Below, piece by piece: positions 34,357-45,194 of a stretch of 64,000 nt of DNA. The translations under genes were made by a program, and so were the position numbers. Location: assembly GCF_000091305.1 (NCBI RefSeq), contig NC_013929.1:3038001-3102000 (forward strand). The letters are read 5' to 3'. Source of the stretch: Streptomyces scabiei 87.22. GTDB taxonomy: Bacteria; Actinomycetota; Actinomycetes; Streptomycetales; Streptomycetaceae. The notes beneath the pieces are model-generated. The model was not told where the DNA came from and ran no database searches. It worked only from the letters and a program-made list of their open reading frames with translations. How positions within the stretch are numbered: the stretch's first letter is position 1; each line of letters begins with the position of its first letter.

Positions 34357-35283
34357 TCAGCCCTTGCTGACCATCGAGCGGACGAAGAAGCGCAGGTTCG
34401 CCGGCTTCTCCGCGAGGCGCCGCATGAAATAGCCGTACCAGTCGGTGCCGTAGGCGGTGTAGACGCGCATCCGGTGTCCTTCGGCGGCGAGCCGGAGATG
34501 TTCGTCGCCGCGGATGCCGTACAGCATCTGGAACTCGTACTCGTCGAGCTTGCGTCCGGCGCGGTGGGCGAGTTCCTGGGCGATGGAGATCAGGCGGGGG
34601 TCGTGGGACCCGATCATCGGGTACCCCTTCCCCTCCATGAGGATCTTCAGGACGCGTACGTACGCCTTGTCGATCTCGGCCTTCTGCTGGAAGGCGACCT
34701 CGGCGGGCTCCTTGTAGGCGCCCTTCACCAGCCGCACCCGGCTGCCGTTCGCGGCGAGACGGCGGGCGTCGGCCTCGGTGCGGAAGAGGTACGCCTGGAT
34801 GACGCAGCCGGTCCGCGGGAAGTCCCGGCGCAGTTCGTCGTGGATGGCGAACATCGAGTCGAGGGTGGTGTGGTCCTCGGCGTCCAGGGTGACCGTGGTG
34901 CCGATCGCGGCGGCGGCCTCGACGACCGGCCGGATGCCCGCGAGGGCCAGCTCGTGTCCGCCGGGCAGGGCCTGGCCGAAGAGGGAGAGCTTGACGGACA
35001 TCTCGGCGCGCTCGCCGAGCCCCAGCTCCTCCAGCCGGCCGATCAGCTCCAGATAGGCGTCGCGGGCCGCGAACGCCTGCTCCGGACGGGTGATGTCCTC
35101 GCCGACGACGTCCAGGGTCACGTCGAGGCCCTTGCCGGTGAGGTCCAGGACGACCGGGACGATGTCGTCGACCCGCTCACCGGGGATGAACCGGTCGACG
35201 ACCTGCCTGGTCACGGGCGCCGCGGAGACCAGACGTCGAATCCGGTCGCTGCGCGACGCGGCGAGAATCACGGGACCCAGCAC
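34357..35283 (-). CDS. putB: Proline dehydrogenase (monofunctional)
   Basis: A 308-residue FAD-dependent proline dehydrogenase, (beta/alpha)8 barrel, the first step of proline degradation. Seen: DVTLDVVGEDITRPEQAFAA, EMSVKLSLFGQALPGG, LDAEDHTTLDSMFAIHDEL, AYLFRTEADARRLA, RVRLVKGAYKEPAEVAFQ, IGSHDPRLIS, FQMLYGIRGDEHLRLA and the C-terminal YFMRRLAEKPANLRFF (RR(L/I)AExxAN signature). GTG 35283 is chosen because GGAGGT lies seven bases upstream; the frame is open further but without a site. Divergent from the PucR-type regulator gene. Confidence 0.93.
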   Translation of the reverse strand: MLGPVILAASRSDRIRRLVSAAPVTRQVVDRFIPGERVDDIVPVVLDLTGKGLDVTLDVVGEDITRPEQAFAARDAYLELIGRLEELGLGERAEMSVKLSLFGQALPGGHELALAGIRPVVEAAAAIGTTVTLDAEDHTTLDSMFAIHDELRRDFPRTGCVIQAYLFRTEADARRLAANGSRVRLVKGAYKEPAEVAFQQKAEIDKAYVRVLKILMEGKGYPMIGSHDPRLISIAQELAHRAGRKLDEYEFQMLYGIRGDEHLRLAAEGHRMRVYTAYGTDWYGYFMRRLAEKPANLRFFVRSMVSKG

Positions 35284-35429
35284 GGGGCACCTCCACAGAC
35301 CAGCAGACAGAACCACCGTGAAACCTAAGGATCCCGCCGATCCCCGGCCATCGACAGCTGTCACGCATCCGTGCCGCAGATCTCAGACAGATGTATGAAG
35401 GGTCCGGGCGCGTACGGGAGAATGCCCCT
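35284..35429. promoter_or_regulatory. Divergent put/pucR promoter region
   Basis: 146 bp between divergent genes. It contains the palindrome GACAGCTGTC (35352-35361) and repeated CAGACAG words near 35304 and 35384, candidate binding sites for the neighbouring PucR-type regulator. No clear -35/-10 pairs are seen. Confidence 0.45.
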
Positions 35430-36614
35430 GTGACGCCGGAACCCGCAACGCCCCACCCGGTGGGTGACTACCAGGACCTCGTCGACGAGATCTCCGAGCT
35501 GCTCGGCGCCCCGGCGACGCTGGAGAACCGCGACTTCGAGCTGATCGCCTTCGGCGCGTACGACAGCGAGGGCGATCTCGATCCCTCGGCCCTGGACCCG
35601 GTCCGCACCCGCTCGATCCTGACCCGCCGCTCGACGACGGCGGTGCGGGAGTGGTTCGAGGGCTTCGGCATCACCCGGGCGACGGCACCGGTCCGCATCC
35701 CGCCGACCCCGGCCGCGGGGGTCCTCCGGGGCCGTGTCTGCCTGCCCGTACGCCATCGGAGTGTCGTGCTCGGCTACGTCTGGCTCCTGGACGGCGACCC
35801 TGGCCCCACCGACGCCCAGCTCTCCGCCGCGATGGCGGTCGCCGCGCGGATCGGCGCCCTCCTCGCCGACGAGGCCCAGGCGGGCGCCGACCTCACCCGG
35901 GAGCTGCGCGCGGTCCTGACCGCCGGGCGCGACTGGGAGCGCGACATGGCGGTGGCGGAGCTGCGCAGCGCGCTCGGCCCGCGCGGCGACGGGGTCCACG
36001 CGATGGTGTGCGTGGCCCCCTGGCCGTCCGCCGGCGAGGACGACGCCCCCTCCTTCCGTACGGTGCCGGGGGCGGCCGCGCTGTGCACGGTGCCGTGGGG
36101 GGCGGCCGGCCGGGGCCTGGCCCTGCTGGTACGGCTGCGCTCGGCGGACGTGCCGGCCCCGGCGCTCACGGCCGCCGCCCGGCTCCTGGAGCGCGCGGGC
36201 GCGCACGCGGCGGCGGGTGTCTCGGGCGCCCGCGCGGGCCTCGCCGAGCTGGGCACCGACTGGCGGGAGGCCGCGGCGGCGGCCCGGGCCGCGCTCGCGG
36301 AGCCGCGGCTCGGCCCGGTCGCCGAGTGGCGCTCCATCGGCCCGTACCGGCTGCTGACCGCCCTCCCGCCCGGCGCCCCCGGGGACCCCGCCGTGCGCCC
36401 GCTCCTCACCCCCGCCCACCGCGAACTCGCCCACACCGCCGAGGTGTTCCTCGATCACGCGGGCCAGGCGGGCCGCACCGCCGCCGAGCTGGGCATCCAC
36501 CGCCAGACCCTCTACTACCGGCTCTCCCGCGTCGAGAAGCTCACGGGCCTCAGTCTGACCGACGGCGAGGACCGGCTGCTGCTGCACATGGCACTGAAGG
36601 GGGCCCGGCTGTGA
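35430..36614 (+). CDS. PucR/CdaR-family transcriptional regulator, probable activator of proline catabolism
   Basis: A 394-residue regulator. The N-terminal part ([59 protein letters not shown]) resembles a GAF/PAS-like sensing domain. The C-terminal PucR-type HTH is clear ([38 protein letters not shown]). Relatives such as PrnA/PutR activate put genes in response to proline; divergence from putB supports that role here. GTG 35430 is preferred with GGGAG upstream; ATG 35391 would add 13 residues. It is followed by a 102-bp gap before the kinase gene. Confidence 0.87.
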   Translation: MTPEPATPHPVGDYQDLVDEISELLGAPATLENRDFELIAFGAYDSEGDLDPSALDPVRTRSILTRRSTTAVREWFEGFGITRATAPVRIPPTPAAGVLRGRVCLPVRHRSVVLGYVWLLDGDPGPTDAQLSAAMAVAARIGALLADEAQAGADLTRELRAVLTAGRDWERDMAVAELRSALGPRGDGVHAMVCVAPWPSAGEDDAPSFRTVPGAAALCTVPWGAAGRGLALLVRLRSADVPAPALTAAARLLERAGAHAAAGVSGARAGLAELGTDWREAAAAARAALAEPRLGPVAEWRSIGPYRLLTALPPGAPGDPAVRPLLTPAHRELAHTAEVFLDHAGQAGRTAAELGIHRQTLYYRLSRVEKLTGLSLTDGEDRLLLHMALKGARL

Positions 36615-36716
36615 CGCCGGGGCGGCGGTCGCTCGTGCCGTGACGCGCCAACTCCGAACCGCATGCACACAACAACCTTTAGGCTGCTCCCGTCGGTCTG
36701 ATCATCGGACCGACGC

Positions 36717-38477
36717 ATGGGGGATCAGGGCTCAGGGGGACGTACACCGTTGAACAACACGACCGAGGTGTTCCAGCCGCTCCAGGCGGACGACCCGGCA
36801 CAGGTGGCGGGCTTCCGTCTCGCCGCGCGGCTCGGGGCGGGCGGTATGGGCCGGGTCTATCTGTCGCACACCCAGGGCGGCAGACCGGTGGCGATCAAGG
36901 TGGTCCGGCCGGAGCTGGCCGACGACCCGGCCTTCCGGCGGCGGTTCGGCCGGGAGATCAAGGCGGCGCGACGGGTCCGGGGCGCGTACACCGCCGAGCT
37001 GATCGACGCCGACGCGGACGGCGTACCGCCCTGGCTCGCCACCCTCTACGTGCCCGGCCCGTCCCTGGCGGAGGCCGTCGGCCGGCGCGGACCGCTCCCC
37101 GTGCCCGCCGTGCTGTGGCTGATGGCGGGGGTGGCCGAGGCGCTGCAGGCCATCCACGACGAGGGCATCGTGCACCGCGATCTGAAGCCGTCGAACGTGC
37201 TGCTGGCCGCCGACGGTCCCCGGGTGATCGACTTCGGTGTCTCACTGGCCGCCGACCTCACGTCGAACACGGCCACCGGCACCGCGGTCGGCACACCCCA
37301 GTTCATGGCCCCCGAGCAGGCGACCGGGGGCGAGGTCACGGCGGCGACCGATGTCTTCGCGCTGGGCCAGACGGCCGCGTTCGCGGCTCTGGGCGAGCCC
37401 CTGTACGGGGACGGGCCCTCGGTGAGCGTGCTGTACCGGATCGTGCACGAGCGGCCCGACCTGTCCGTGCTGCCGGAGCGGCTCCGCCCGATGATGGCCC
37501 GGTGTCTCGCCGTCGACCCGGCGGAGCGGCCCACCCCGGCGGAGGTCGTCGCGTGGTCCCGCGGCCGACTGGGCCGGGACGCCGACACGGGCGGCGGTCC
37601 CGCCGTATGGCGGGAGGTCACGGGGCCGGAGGTCACGGTCCCGCCGCCGGCGGCGGCCGACCTGCCCACCGTCGCCCACGCACGGCCGTCGCCGTCACCG
37701 ACGCACCCGCTGGGGCCCGGCGGGCCGATGGTCCTGAACGGACCGATGGGCACGACGGGTCCGTACGGGCCGACGAGGCCGGCGGGGCCCGGCCGGCAGC
37801 GGGCCCGGCGGCGGCCTACGGCACTGATCGCGGCCGTGGCCGTGACCGGCGGCGCCCTGTTGCTGTCGGGCCTGGTCTGGACGGTCACGGAAGGGGTGGA
37901 CCGGTTCCGCGAACGGGTGACGACGACGTCGTCCTCGTCGGCATCCGGCAAGGGAACGTCCGGGAACGCGGGAGCCGAGGGGGCCGACGGCGAGGGCCGG
38001 GAAAAGGCGCGGGGATCCAAGGGAGCGAAGGGCACGGACGGCGGGACACCGGAGGCGTCCACCCCCTCCCCGAGCGAGCCCGCACAGCCACGGGCCATCG
38101 CCTATCCCCTGCAGTTCCTGAACGAGAAGAACTCCCTCGACATCAGGGCACCGCAGTACGAGAACGTCCGCGAGGACCGCAAGGGCGACATCCGCTTCAC
38201 CTGCGCGCGGGGCAACTGCGCACTGGAGAGCGACAGCACCGTGATCACCATGATCTTCGGCGAGCCGGGCGCCGGCCTGGAGACGTGCCGCGTCGCCCTC
38301 ACCGGGGCCACGAGCCACCGGTTCACCCTGTCCGCGGCGGCGGCCGGCAGCGAGTTCTGCTTCAAGACCCCCGACGGGGACATCGCCCTGTACGTGGTCC
38401 AGGTGAAGTCCACCGCCCTGCCGGACAGCGGGGCGAGCTTCGTGACCGGCGACATGACGGTCTGGCGGGCGAAGTAG
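36717..38477 (+). CDS. Transmembrane Ser/Thr protein kinase (PknB type)
   Basis: A 586-residue Hanks-type kinase. Kinase domain about 30-290: glycine loop GAGGMGRVYL, VAIKVV Lys, catalytic loop HRDLKPSNVLL, DFG in VIDFGVSLAADL, activation segment TAVGTPQFMAPEQA. A Pro/Gly-rich juxtamembrane linker leads to one TM helix (ALIAAVAVTGGALLLSGLVW, about 371-391). The extracellular part has a Ser/Gly linker then a small domain with four Cys (FTCARGNCALE, ETCRVALTG, SEFCFKTPDG) that may be disulfide-bonded; it has no PASTA repeats. ATG 36717 lacks a ribosome site; TTG 36750 with CAGGGGGAC upstream is an equal alternative. Substrates are unknown. Confidence 0.92.
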   Translation: MGDQGSGGRTPLNNTTEVFQPLQADDPAQVAGFRLAARLGAGGMGRVYLSHTQGGRPVAIKVVRPELADDPAFRRRFGREIKAARRVRGAYTAELIDADADGVPPWLATLYVPGPSLAEAVGRRGPLPVPAVLWLMAGVAEALQAIHDEGIVHRDLKPSNVLLAADGPRVIDFGVSLAADLTSNTATGTAVGTPQFMAPEQATGGEVTAATDVFALGQTAAFAALGEPLYGDGPSVSVLYRIVHERPDLSVLPERLRPMMARCLAVDPAERPTPAEVVAWSRGRLGRDADTGGGPAVWREVTGPEVTVPPPAAADLPTVAHARPSPSPTHPLGPGGPMVLNGPMGTTGPYGPTRPAGPGRQRARRRPTALIAAVAVTGGALLLSGLVWTVTEGVDRFRERVTTTSSSSASGKGTSGNAGAEGADGEGREKARGSKGAKGTDGGTPEASTPSPSEPAQPRAIAYPLQFLNEKNSLDIRAPQYENVREDRKGDIRFTCARGNCALESDSTVITMIFGEPGAGLETCRVALTGATSHRFTLSAAAAGSEFCFKTPDGDIALYVVQVKSTALPDSGASFVTGDMTVWRAK

Positions 38478-38506
38478 CCCCCGCCCTCACGAGGCAGCCG
38501 TCGTGA

Positions 38507-41431
38507 TCAGCCCACCGTGATCAGCCCCTCGCGGTAGGCGATCGCCACCGCCTCCGTACGGCTCGCCGCCCCCAGCTTGGCCAGGATGTTGGACACATGG
38601 ACGCTCGCCGTCTTCCCGGTGATGAACAGTTCGTCGCCGATCTGCCGGTTGGTGCGCCCCAGCGCGAGCAGCCGCAGGACATCGCTCTCGCGGGCGGTGA
38701 GCGCGGGTACGTTCCCGGCCGTGGAGGTCTCGGCCAGCCGCCCCCGGCGGACCAGCGCGTCCAGGGCCGCGCGCAGCGTCACGGCGCCCAACCGGTCGGC
38801 GGTCTCCGCCACCGCCCGGGCCTCGGCCGCGGCCTCCTCCCGTTCCCCGGCCACGAGCAGCGCCTCCGCCAGCCGCAGCCGGCACCGGGCCCTCTCGTAG
38901 GGGTCGGCGAACGCGAAGGCGTCCACCGCCGCCCGCCAGACCGTCACATCGGGCCCGCCGCGCACCCGGGCCCACTCCGCCTCGGCCCGGGCCAGCCAGG
39001 CCATCCCCTCCGGCCCCTGCTCCGCGCCGTCCTCCCCCTCGGTCGCGGTGTCCCGCGCGGCCTCCACCAGCTCCTGCGCCGGGACGGCCCAGTCCCGCGC
39101 CGCCTCCTCGTCCCCCGCCGCCCGCCGGTCGGCCGCCGCGTCCGCGACCGCCCCGAGGGCCAGCGCGGCGAGCCGGACGGTCGCGTTGGGCCGGTTGCCC
39201 GACTCGTCGGAGAGGGCGGCGACCGTCGTACGGAACCGCGCGACCGCCGCCTCGGGATCGCGCCGCAGCACGGCCGCCTCGGTGAGCGTGATGCCCGCGA
39301 CGAGCCCGGCGGTCCAGTCGTACGGCCCCTCCAGCAGCGCTTCGGCCCGCTCCACGGCACTGTCGTCACCGCGGGCGAGGGCGACGTACAGCGCGGGTCC
39401 GGCGGCGTGGGCGGCCGTGGCGGGCAGCCGGTCGGCGTCGGCGGCCGAGCGGGCGCACTCGTCCCAGCGGCCCAGGGTGTACAGGCACAGCGAGTGGAGG
39501 TAGCGCATCTCCACCGGGTACGGGGAGGAGAGCAGGCCGGTGCGGCCCGCGCGGTCCAGGCCGTCGGAGAGCCAGTCGAGGCACCCCTCCAGGTCTCCCG
39601 ATTCGAAGCAGCCCGACGCGAGGTTGAACAGCGCGCGCATCTCCACGGGCAGGTTGCCCGCGCGCCGGGCCAGCTCCCGGGCGTCCCGCAGCCGTGCCCG
39701 GCCCGCCCCGGTCCGCCGGTTGCCCCGGGGATCCAGGCCGACCACGGAGACGATCAGGTCGGCCCGGGCGTCGTCGAGTCCGAGCCGCTCGGCGACGGCC
39801 AGCGCCCCGCCCGCGACCCGCGCGGCCTCCTCGTCCTCCCCCACGTACCGCGCCGCCATCACATGCGTGGCCGCCGCCCACACCCAGGTCCGGGACGGGG
39901 GCTCGGCGGGGATCATCTCCAGCGCCTCGCTGCTGTACCGGAACGCGGCCTTCAGGCTGTCGACGCGCATCAGGTCACCGGCGAGGGTGTAGCGCACCCG
40001 GGCGGCCAGTTCGGAGTCCGCGTCCGGGCCGGCTCCGGCGAGCGCCGCGCGGGTGAGCGAGACCGCCCGGTGGTTCTCCCCGGCCCGCGCGGCGGCGGAC
40101 GAGGCGCGCAGGGTGAGCGTGACCGTGTCGAGGTCCCGCGGACGGGCCCCGGCGTCCACGGACCGCCACAGGTCGAGGGCGCCCTCCAGATGCCGCAGCT
40201 CCTCGGCGGGTGCCCCGATCCCGCGCGCGTGGTCGGCCGCCTCGACGGACGCCGTCAGCGCGTCGGCGAGATCGTGGCTCTCCCGCGAGTGGTGGGCCCG
40301 CTCGGCGCTCTCCGCGGCGCGCCCCCGGCGGGCCAGCAGTCCGGCGAACACCCCGTGCAGCCGCACCCGTTCCCCCGGCAGCAGATCCGCGTAGACCGCC
40401 TCCCGGGTGAGGGCGTGCCGGAACTCGTACGTCGATCCCCCGTGCGGCAGCAGCAGTTGCCGGCCCACCGCCTCCCGCAACGCCGACTCCAGCTCGTCCT
40501 CGGGAAGTTGAACGGCGTCCCGCAACAGGTCGTGCCCGACCCTGCGGCCCGCCACCGCCGCCGTGCGCAGCACCTGCTGGGCGGCGCCGGGCAGTTGCTC
40601 GATCCGGATCAGCAGCAGGTCGGCCAGCTGGCTCGGCAGCACCGCCCCCGGCTCCTCCTCCGTCGCGGCCAGCAGCTCCTCCGCGTAGAAGGCGTTGCCC
40701 TCCGCCCGTTCGACGATCCGGCCGACGGTGGCGTCGGACAGCGGCCCGGCGCGCAGCGACCGCACCAGCCGCGCGACCTCCGGGTCCGGCATGGGCCTGA
40801 GCTCCAGCCGCTCCACGGCCGGCAGCCGCACCAGCTCGGCGAGCAGCGGGCGCAGCGGGTGGCGGCGGTGCAGATCGTCCGCGCGGTACGAACCGAAGAC
40901 GGCGAGGCGGTGGGCCGGGGTGCCGGGGGCGGGGCGTTGGAGAACGGCCCGGCTGAGCAGGAAACGCAGCAGGTCGCGCGAGGACTGGTCGGCCCAGTGC
41001 AGGTCCTCCAGCACCAGCAGGACGGGGGTCGTGCCGGAGAGGTCGCTCAGCAGCGCGGCGACGCCCTCGAAGAGCTGCAGCCGGTCGCCGCCGTCCGCGC
41101 CGCCGCCGAGGAGCCGGCCCGTCGCCGGGTGCGCCCGCAGGAGCGGCGCGAACCGCTCGTCCGCGGCCAGGGCACCGAGGATCTCGGTGAACGGGAGATA
41201 GGGCAGACCGACGTCGCCGAGGTCCACGCAGTGTCCGGTGAGCACGAGGGTGTCGTGTTCCGCCGCGTACGCCGCGGCCTCCGCCAGGGTGCGGCTCTTG
41301 CCGACCCCGGCGTCACCCGCGACCAGGACGGCGCGGGGTTCCCCGCGGCCGGCCCGGTCCAGCACGTCCCTCAATCGGGCCATCTCGGAGTCCCGGCCGA
41401 CGAACGGCGCGTGGACGATGCTCTGAGCCAC
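38507..41431 (-). CDS. Large ATP-binding LuxR-family (LAL) transcriptional regulator
   Basis: A 974-residue LAL/MalT-like regulator. An N-terminal AAA/STAND ATPase has Walker A GDAGVGKSRTLAEAA (about 39) and Walker B-like VLLVLEDLHWADQSSRDLL (about 135). A long helical TPR-like middle (about 340-880) follows, and a C-terminal LuxR HTH: LTARESDVLRLLALGRTNRQ, then FITGKTASVHVSNILAKLG. These proteins bind ATP and an inducer and activate operons or antibiotic clusters; the target here is unknown. The HTH is strikingly like that of the second LAL gene at 54592-57675. It ends 29 bp from the convergent kinase gene without an obvious terminator. Confidence 0.92.
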   Translation of the reverse strand: MAQSIVHAPFVGRDSEMARLRDVLDRAGRGEPRAVLVAGDAGVGKSRTLAEAAAYAAEHDTLVLTGHCVDLGDVGLPYLPFTEILGALAADERFAPLLRAHPATGRLLGGGADGGDRLQLFEGVAALLSDLSGTTPVLLVLEDLHWADQSSRDLLRFLLSRAVLQRPAPGTPAHRLAVFGSYRADDLHRRHPLRPLLAELVRLPAVERLELRPMPDPEVARLVRSLRAGPLSDATVGRIVERAEGNAFYAEELLAATEEEPGAVLPSQLADLLLIRIEQLPGAAQQVLRTAAVAGRRVGHDLLRDAVQLPEDELESALREAVGRQLLLPHGGSTYEFRHALTREAVYADLLPGERVRLHGVFAGLLARRGRAAESAERAHHSRESHDLADALTASVEAADHARGIGAPAEELRHLEGALDLWRSVDAGARPRDLDTVTLTLRASSAAARAGENHRAVSLTRAALAGAGPDADSELAARVRYTLAGDLMRVDSLKAAFRYSSEALEMIPAEPPSRTWVWAAATHVMAARYVGEDEEAARVAGGALAVAERLGLDDARADLIVSVVGLDPRGNRRTGAGRARLRDARELARRAGNLPVEMRALFNLASGCFESGDLEGCLDWLSDGLDRAGRTGLLSSPYPVEMRYLHSLCLYTLGRWDECARSAADADRLPATAAHAAGPALYVALARGDDSAVERAEALLEGPYDWTAGLVAGITLTEAAVLRRDPEAAVARFRTTVAALSDESGNRPNATVRLAALALGAVADAAADRRAAGDEEAARDWAVPAQELVEAARDTATEGEDGAEQGPEGMAWLARAEAEWARVRGGPDVTVWRAAVDAFAFADPYERARCRLRLAEALLVAGEREEAAAEARAVAETADRLGAVTLRAALDALVRRGRLAETSTAGNVPALTARESDVLRLLALGRTNRQIGDELFITGKTASVHVSNILAKLGAASRTEAVAIAYREGLITVG

Positions 41432-41502
41432 GCGGCCATCCTGGCACGCCCCGTCACCACGCCGTCGGGGTGTGTGGTCGGGTGCGGGTGGGTGGGGGCT
41501 GG

Positions 41503-41602
41503 TCGCGCAGTTCCCCGCGCCCCTGAAAAAGCAGGGGCTGCGCCCCGTGCTTTTCAGGCCCGCAGGGGCCCGTGTCTTTCAGGGGCGCGGGGAACTGCGC
41601 GA
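41503..41602. repeat. 22-bp inverted repeat element, copy 2
   Basis: The same 22-bp arms as at 9609-9684 are present at 41503-41524 and 41581-41602. The spacer is longer and contains a nested hairpin (AAAAGCA / TGCTTTT arms around GGGGCTGCGCCCC). It lies in the gap between the LAL regulator and serA. The outer flanks (GGTGCGGGTGGG-like and its complement) are also partly symmetrical. Confidence 0.75.
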
Positions 41603-41655
41603 GAAGCCCCACGCACCCGCACCCGACAGCCCACCCGACCCCGCACCCACAAAGA

Positions 41656-41691
41656 ACGGGGCCCGGTCACCCCCAGGTGACCGGGCCCCGT
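41656..41691 (-). terminator. serA terminator
   Basis: A perfect 15-bp stem (ACGGGGCCCGGTCAC with GTGACCGGGCCCCGT) and six-base loop, 15 bp after the serA stop. Confidence 0.85.
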
Positions 41692-41706
41692 CGAAAGAGC
41701 AGACCC

Positions 41707-43296
41707 TCAGACCAGGTTCACCGAGCGCGCCGACGTCGCGCCGATCTCCGCCTCGACCTCCGCGAGCACCGCGGGCGGCACCGTGTCGTCCACCGTCAGC
41801 ACCGCGAGCGCCTCGCCACCCGCCGTGGAGCGGGCGACCTGCATGCCGGCGATGTTGATACCGGCCTCACCGAAGACACGACCCACCGTGCCGACGACAC
41901 CGGGCCGGTCGACGTAGCTCAGGACGACCATGTGGTCGGCGAGCGCGAGGTCCACGTCGTACTCGCCCACCGCGACGATCTTCTGGTGGTGCTTCGGACC
42001 CGCGAGCGTGCCGGAGACCGACACCTCCTCGCCGCTGCCGAGCGTGCCGCGCACGGTGACGACGTTGCGGTGGTCGGGCGACTCGGAGCTGGTGGTCAGC
42101 CGCACCTCGACGCCACGCTCCTGCGCGAACAGCGGGGCGTTGACGTACGACACCGTCTCGTCGACGACGTCCTCGAAGACACCCTTGAGGGCGGACAGCT
42201 CCAGCACCTTCACGTCGTGCTGGGTGATCTCGCCGTAGACCTCGACGTCGAGGCGGACCGCGACCTCGCCGGCCAGCGCGGTGAAGATCCGGCCGAGACG
42301 CTCGGCGAGCGGCAGACCCGGCTTGACGTCCTCGGCGATGACACCGCCCTGGACGTTCACCGCGTCCGGGACCAGCTCACCGGCGAGGGCCAGGCGCACG
42401 GAGCGCGCCACCGCGATGCCCGCCTTCTCCTGCGCCTCGTCGGTGGAGGCGCCGAGGTGCGGGGTGCAGACGACCTCGTCCAGCTCGAACAGCGGCGAGT
42501 CGGTGCAGGGCTCCTTGGCGTACACGTCGAGGCCCGCGCCCGCGACCCGGCCCTCCTTGAGCGCCGAGTACAGCGCGGCCTCGTCGACGATCCCGCCGCG
42601 CGCGGCGTTGACGATGCGCACCGAGGGCTTGACCTTCTGCAGCGCCTCGGCGCCGATCAGGCCGACCGTCTCGGGGGTCTTCGGCAGGTGGACGGTGATG
42701 AAGTCGGAGACCTCGAGCAGCTCGTCCAGCGTCAGGACCTTGACGCCCATCTGCGCGGCCCGCGCGGGCTGCACGTAGGGGTCGTAGGCGACGACCTTCA
42801 TGCCGAAGGCGGACATGCGCTGCGCCACCAGGGCGCCGATGCGGCCGAGGCCGACGACACCGAGGGTCTTCTCGGCCAGCTCCACGCCCGTGTACTTGCT
42901 GCGCTTCCACTCGCCGTTCTTCAGCGCGGTGTTCGCCTGCGGGATGTGGCGGGCGGTGGCCAGCAGCAGGCCGCAGGCCAGCTCGGCGGCGGTCACGATG
43001 TTCGAGGTGGGGGCGTTGACGACCATCACGCCGGCCTTGGTGGCGGCGGAGACGTCCACGTTGTCCAGGCCGACGCCGGCGCGCGCGACGACCTTCAGCC
43101 TCTTCGCGGCGGCGATCGCCTCGGCGTCGACCTTGGTGGCCGAGCGGATCAGGATGGCGTCGACGTCGGCGATGGCCGGGAGCAGTTCGGCTCGGTCCGC
43201 TCCGTTGACGTTCCGGATCTCGAAGTCCGGGCCCAACGCGTCGACGGTGGCGGGCGACAGCTCTTCAGCGATCAGTACGACTGGTTTCGAGCTCAC
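41707..43296 (-). CDS. serA: D-3-phosphoglycerate dehydrogenase
   Basis: A 529-residue long-form SerA, first step of serine synthesis. Catalytic/NAD domains: LIRSATKVDAEAIAAAKRLK, VARAGVGLDNVDVSAATKAG, the dinucleotide motif VVGLGRIGALVAQRM (about 150), Arg in VNAARGGIVDE (about 235), Glu in GLDVYAKEP, His in TPHLGASTDEAQ (about 285). The intervening ASB domain (about 315-450) and C-terminal ACT domain (VVLSYVDRPGVVGTVGRVFG) are typical of the actinobacterial, serine-inhibited type. GTG 43296 with GAGGAC upstream matches the family N terminus SSKPVVLIAEELSP. It follows ilvC after a terminator, so it is its own unit. Confidence 0.95.
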   Translation of the reverse strand: MSSKPVVLIAEELSPATVDALGPDFEIRNVNGADRAELLPAIADVDAILIRSATKVDAEAIAAAKRLKVVARAGVGLDNVDVSAATKAGVMVVNAPTSNIVTAAELACGLLLATARHIPQANTALKNGEWKRSKYTGVELAEKTLGVVGLGRIGALVAQRMSAFGMKVVAYDPYVQPARAAQMGVKVLTLDELLEVSDFITVHLPKTPETVGLIGAEALQKVKPSVRIVNAARGGIVDEAALYSALKEGRVAGAGLDVYAKEPCTDSPLFELDEVVCTPHLGASTDEAQEKAGIAVARSVRLALAGELVPDAVNVQGGVIAEDVKPGLPLAERLGRIFTALAGEVAVRLDVEVYGEITQHDVKVLELSALKGVFEDVVDETVSYVNAPLFAQERGVEVRLTTSSESPDHRNVVTVRGTLGSGEEVSVSGTLAGPKHHQKIVAVGEYDVDLALADHMVVLSYVDRPGVVGTVGRVFGEAGINIAGMQVARSTAGGEALAVLTVDDTVPPAVLAEVEAEIGATSARSVNLV

Positions 43297-43476
43297 GTGA
43301 GTCCTCACAAGTCCAATGCTGCGGACGGCCGTCCCGACGGCCGCAGGCGGTGGAGGGTGGTGTCCGCGTGGAAGACGCACGACGCTGTGGGCCCGACGCG
43401 TATGTAGTGCTGCAGTGTAGTGGCGTCGGGGGCATCGCCTCACGCCACCGCGGAAGGATCACCCGGACGTGAAACA

Positions 43477-43518
43477 AGGCCGGCCGTGGCACCGGGTGAA
43501 CCCCGCCACGACCGGCCT
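43477..43518 (-). terminator. ilvC terminator
   Basis: AGGCCGGCCGTGGC (43477-43490) and GCCACGACCGGCCT (43505-43518) pair over 14 bp with one mismatch, eight bases past the ilvC stop, followed on the minus strand by TGTTTC. Confidence 0.8.
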
Positions 43519-43525
43519 CACAGGA

Positions 43526-45173
<1,648 letters not shown>

Positions 45174-45194
45174 GTCTCGTTCGGTCTCTCTCGC

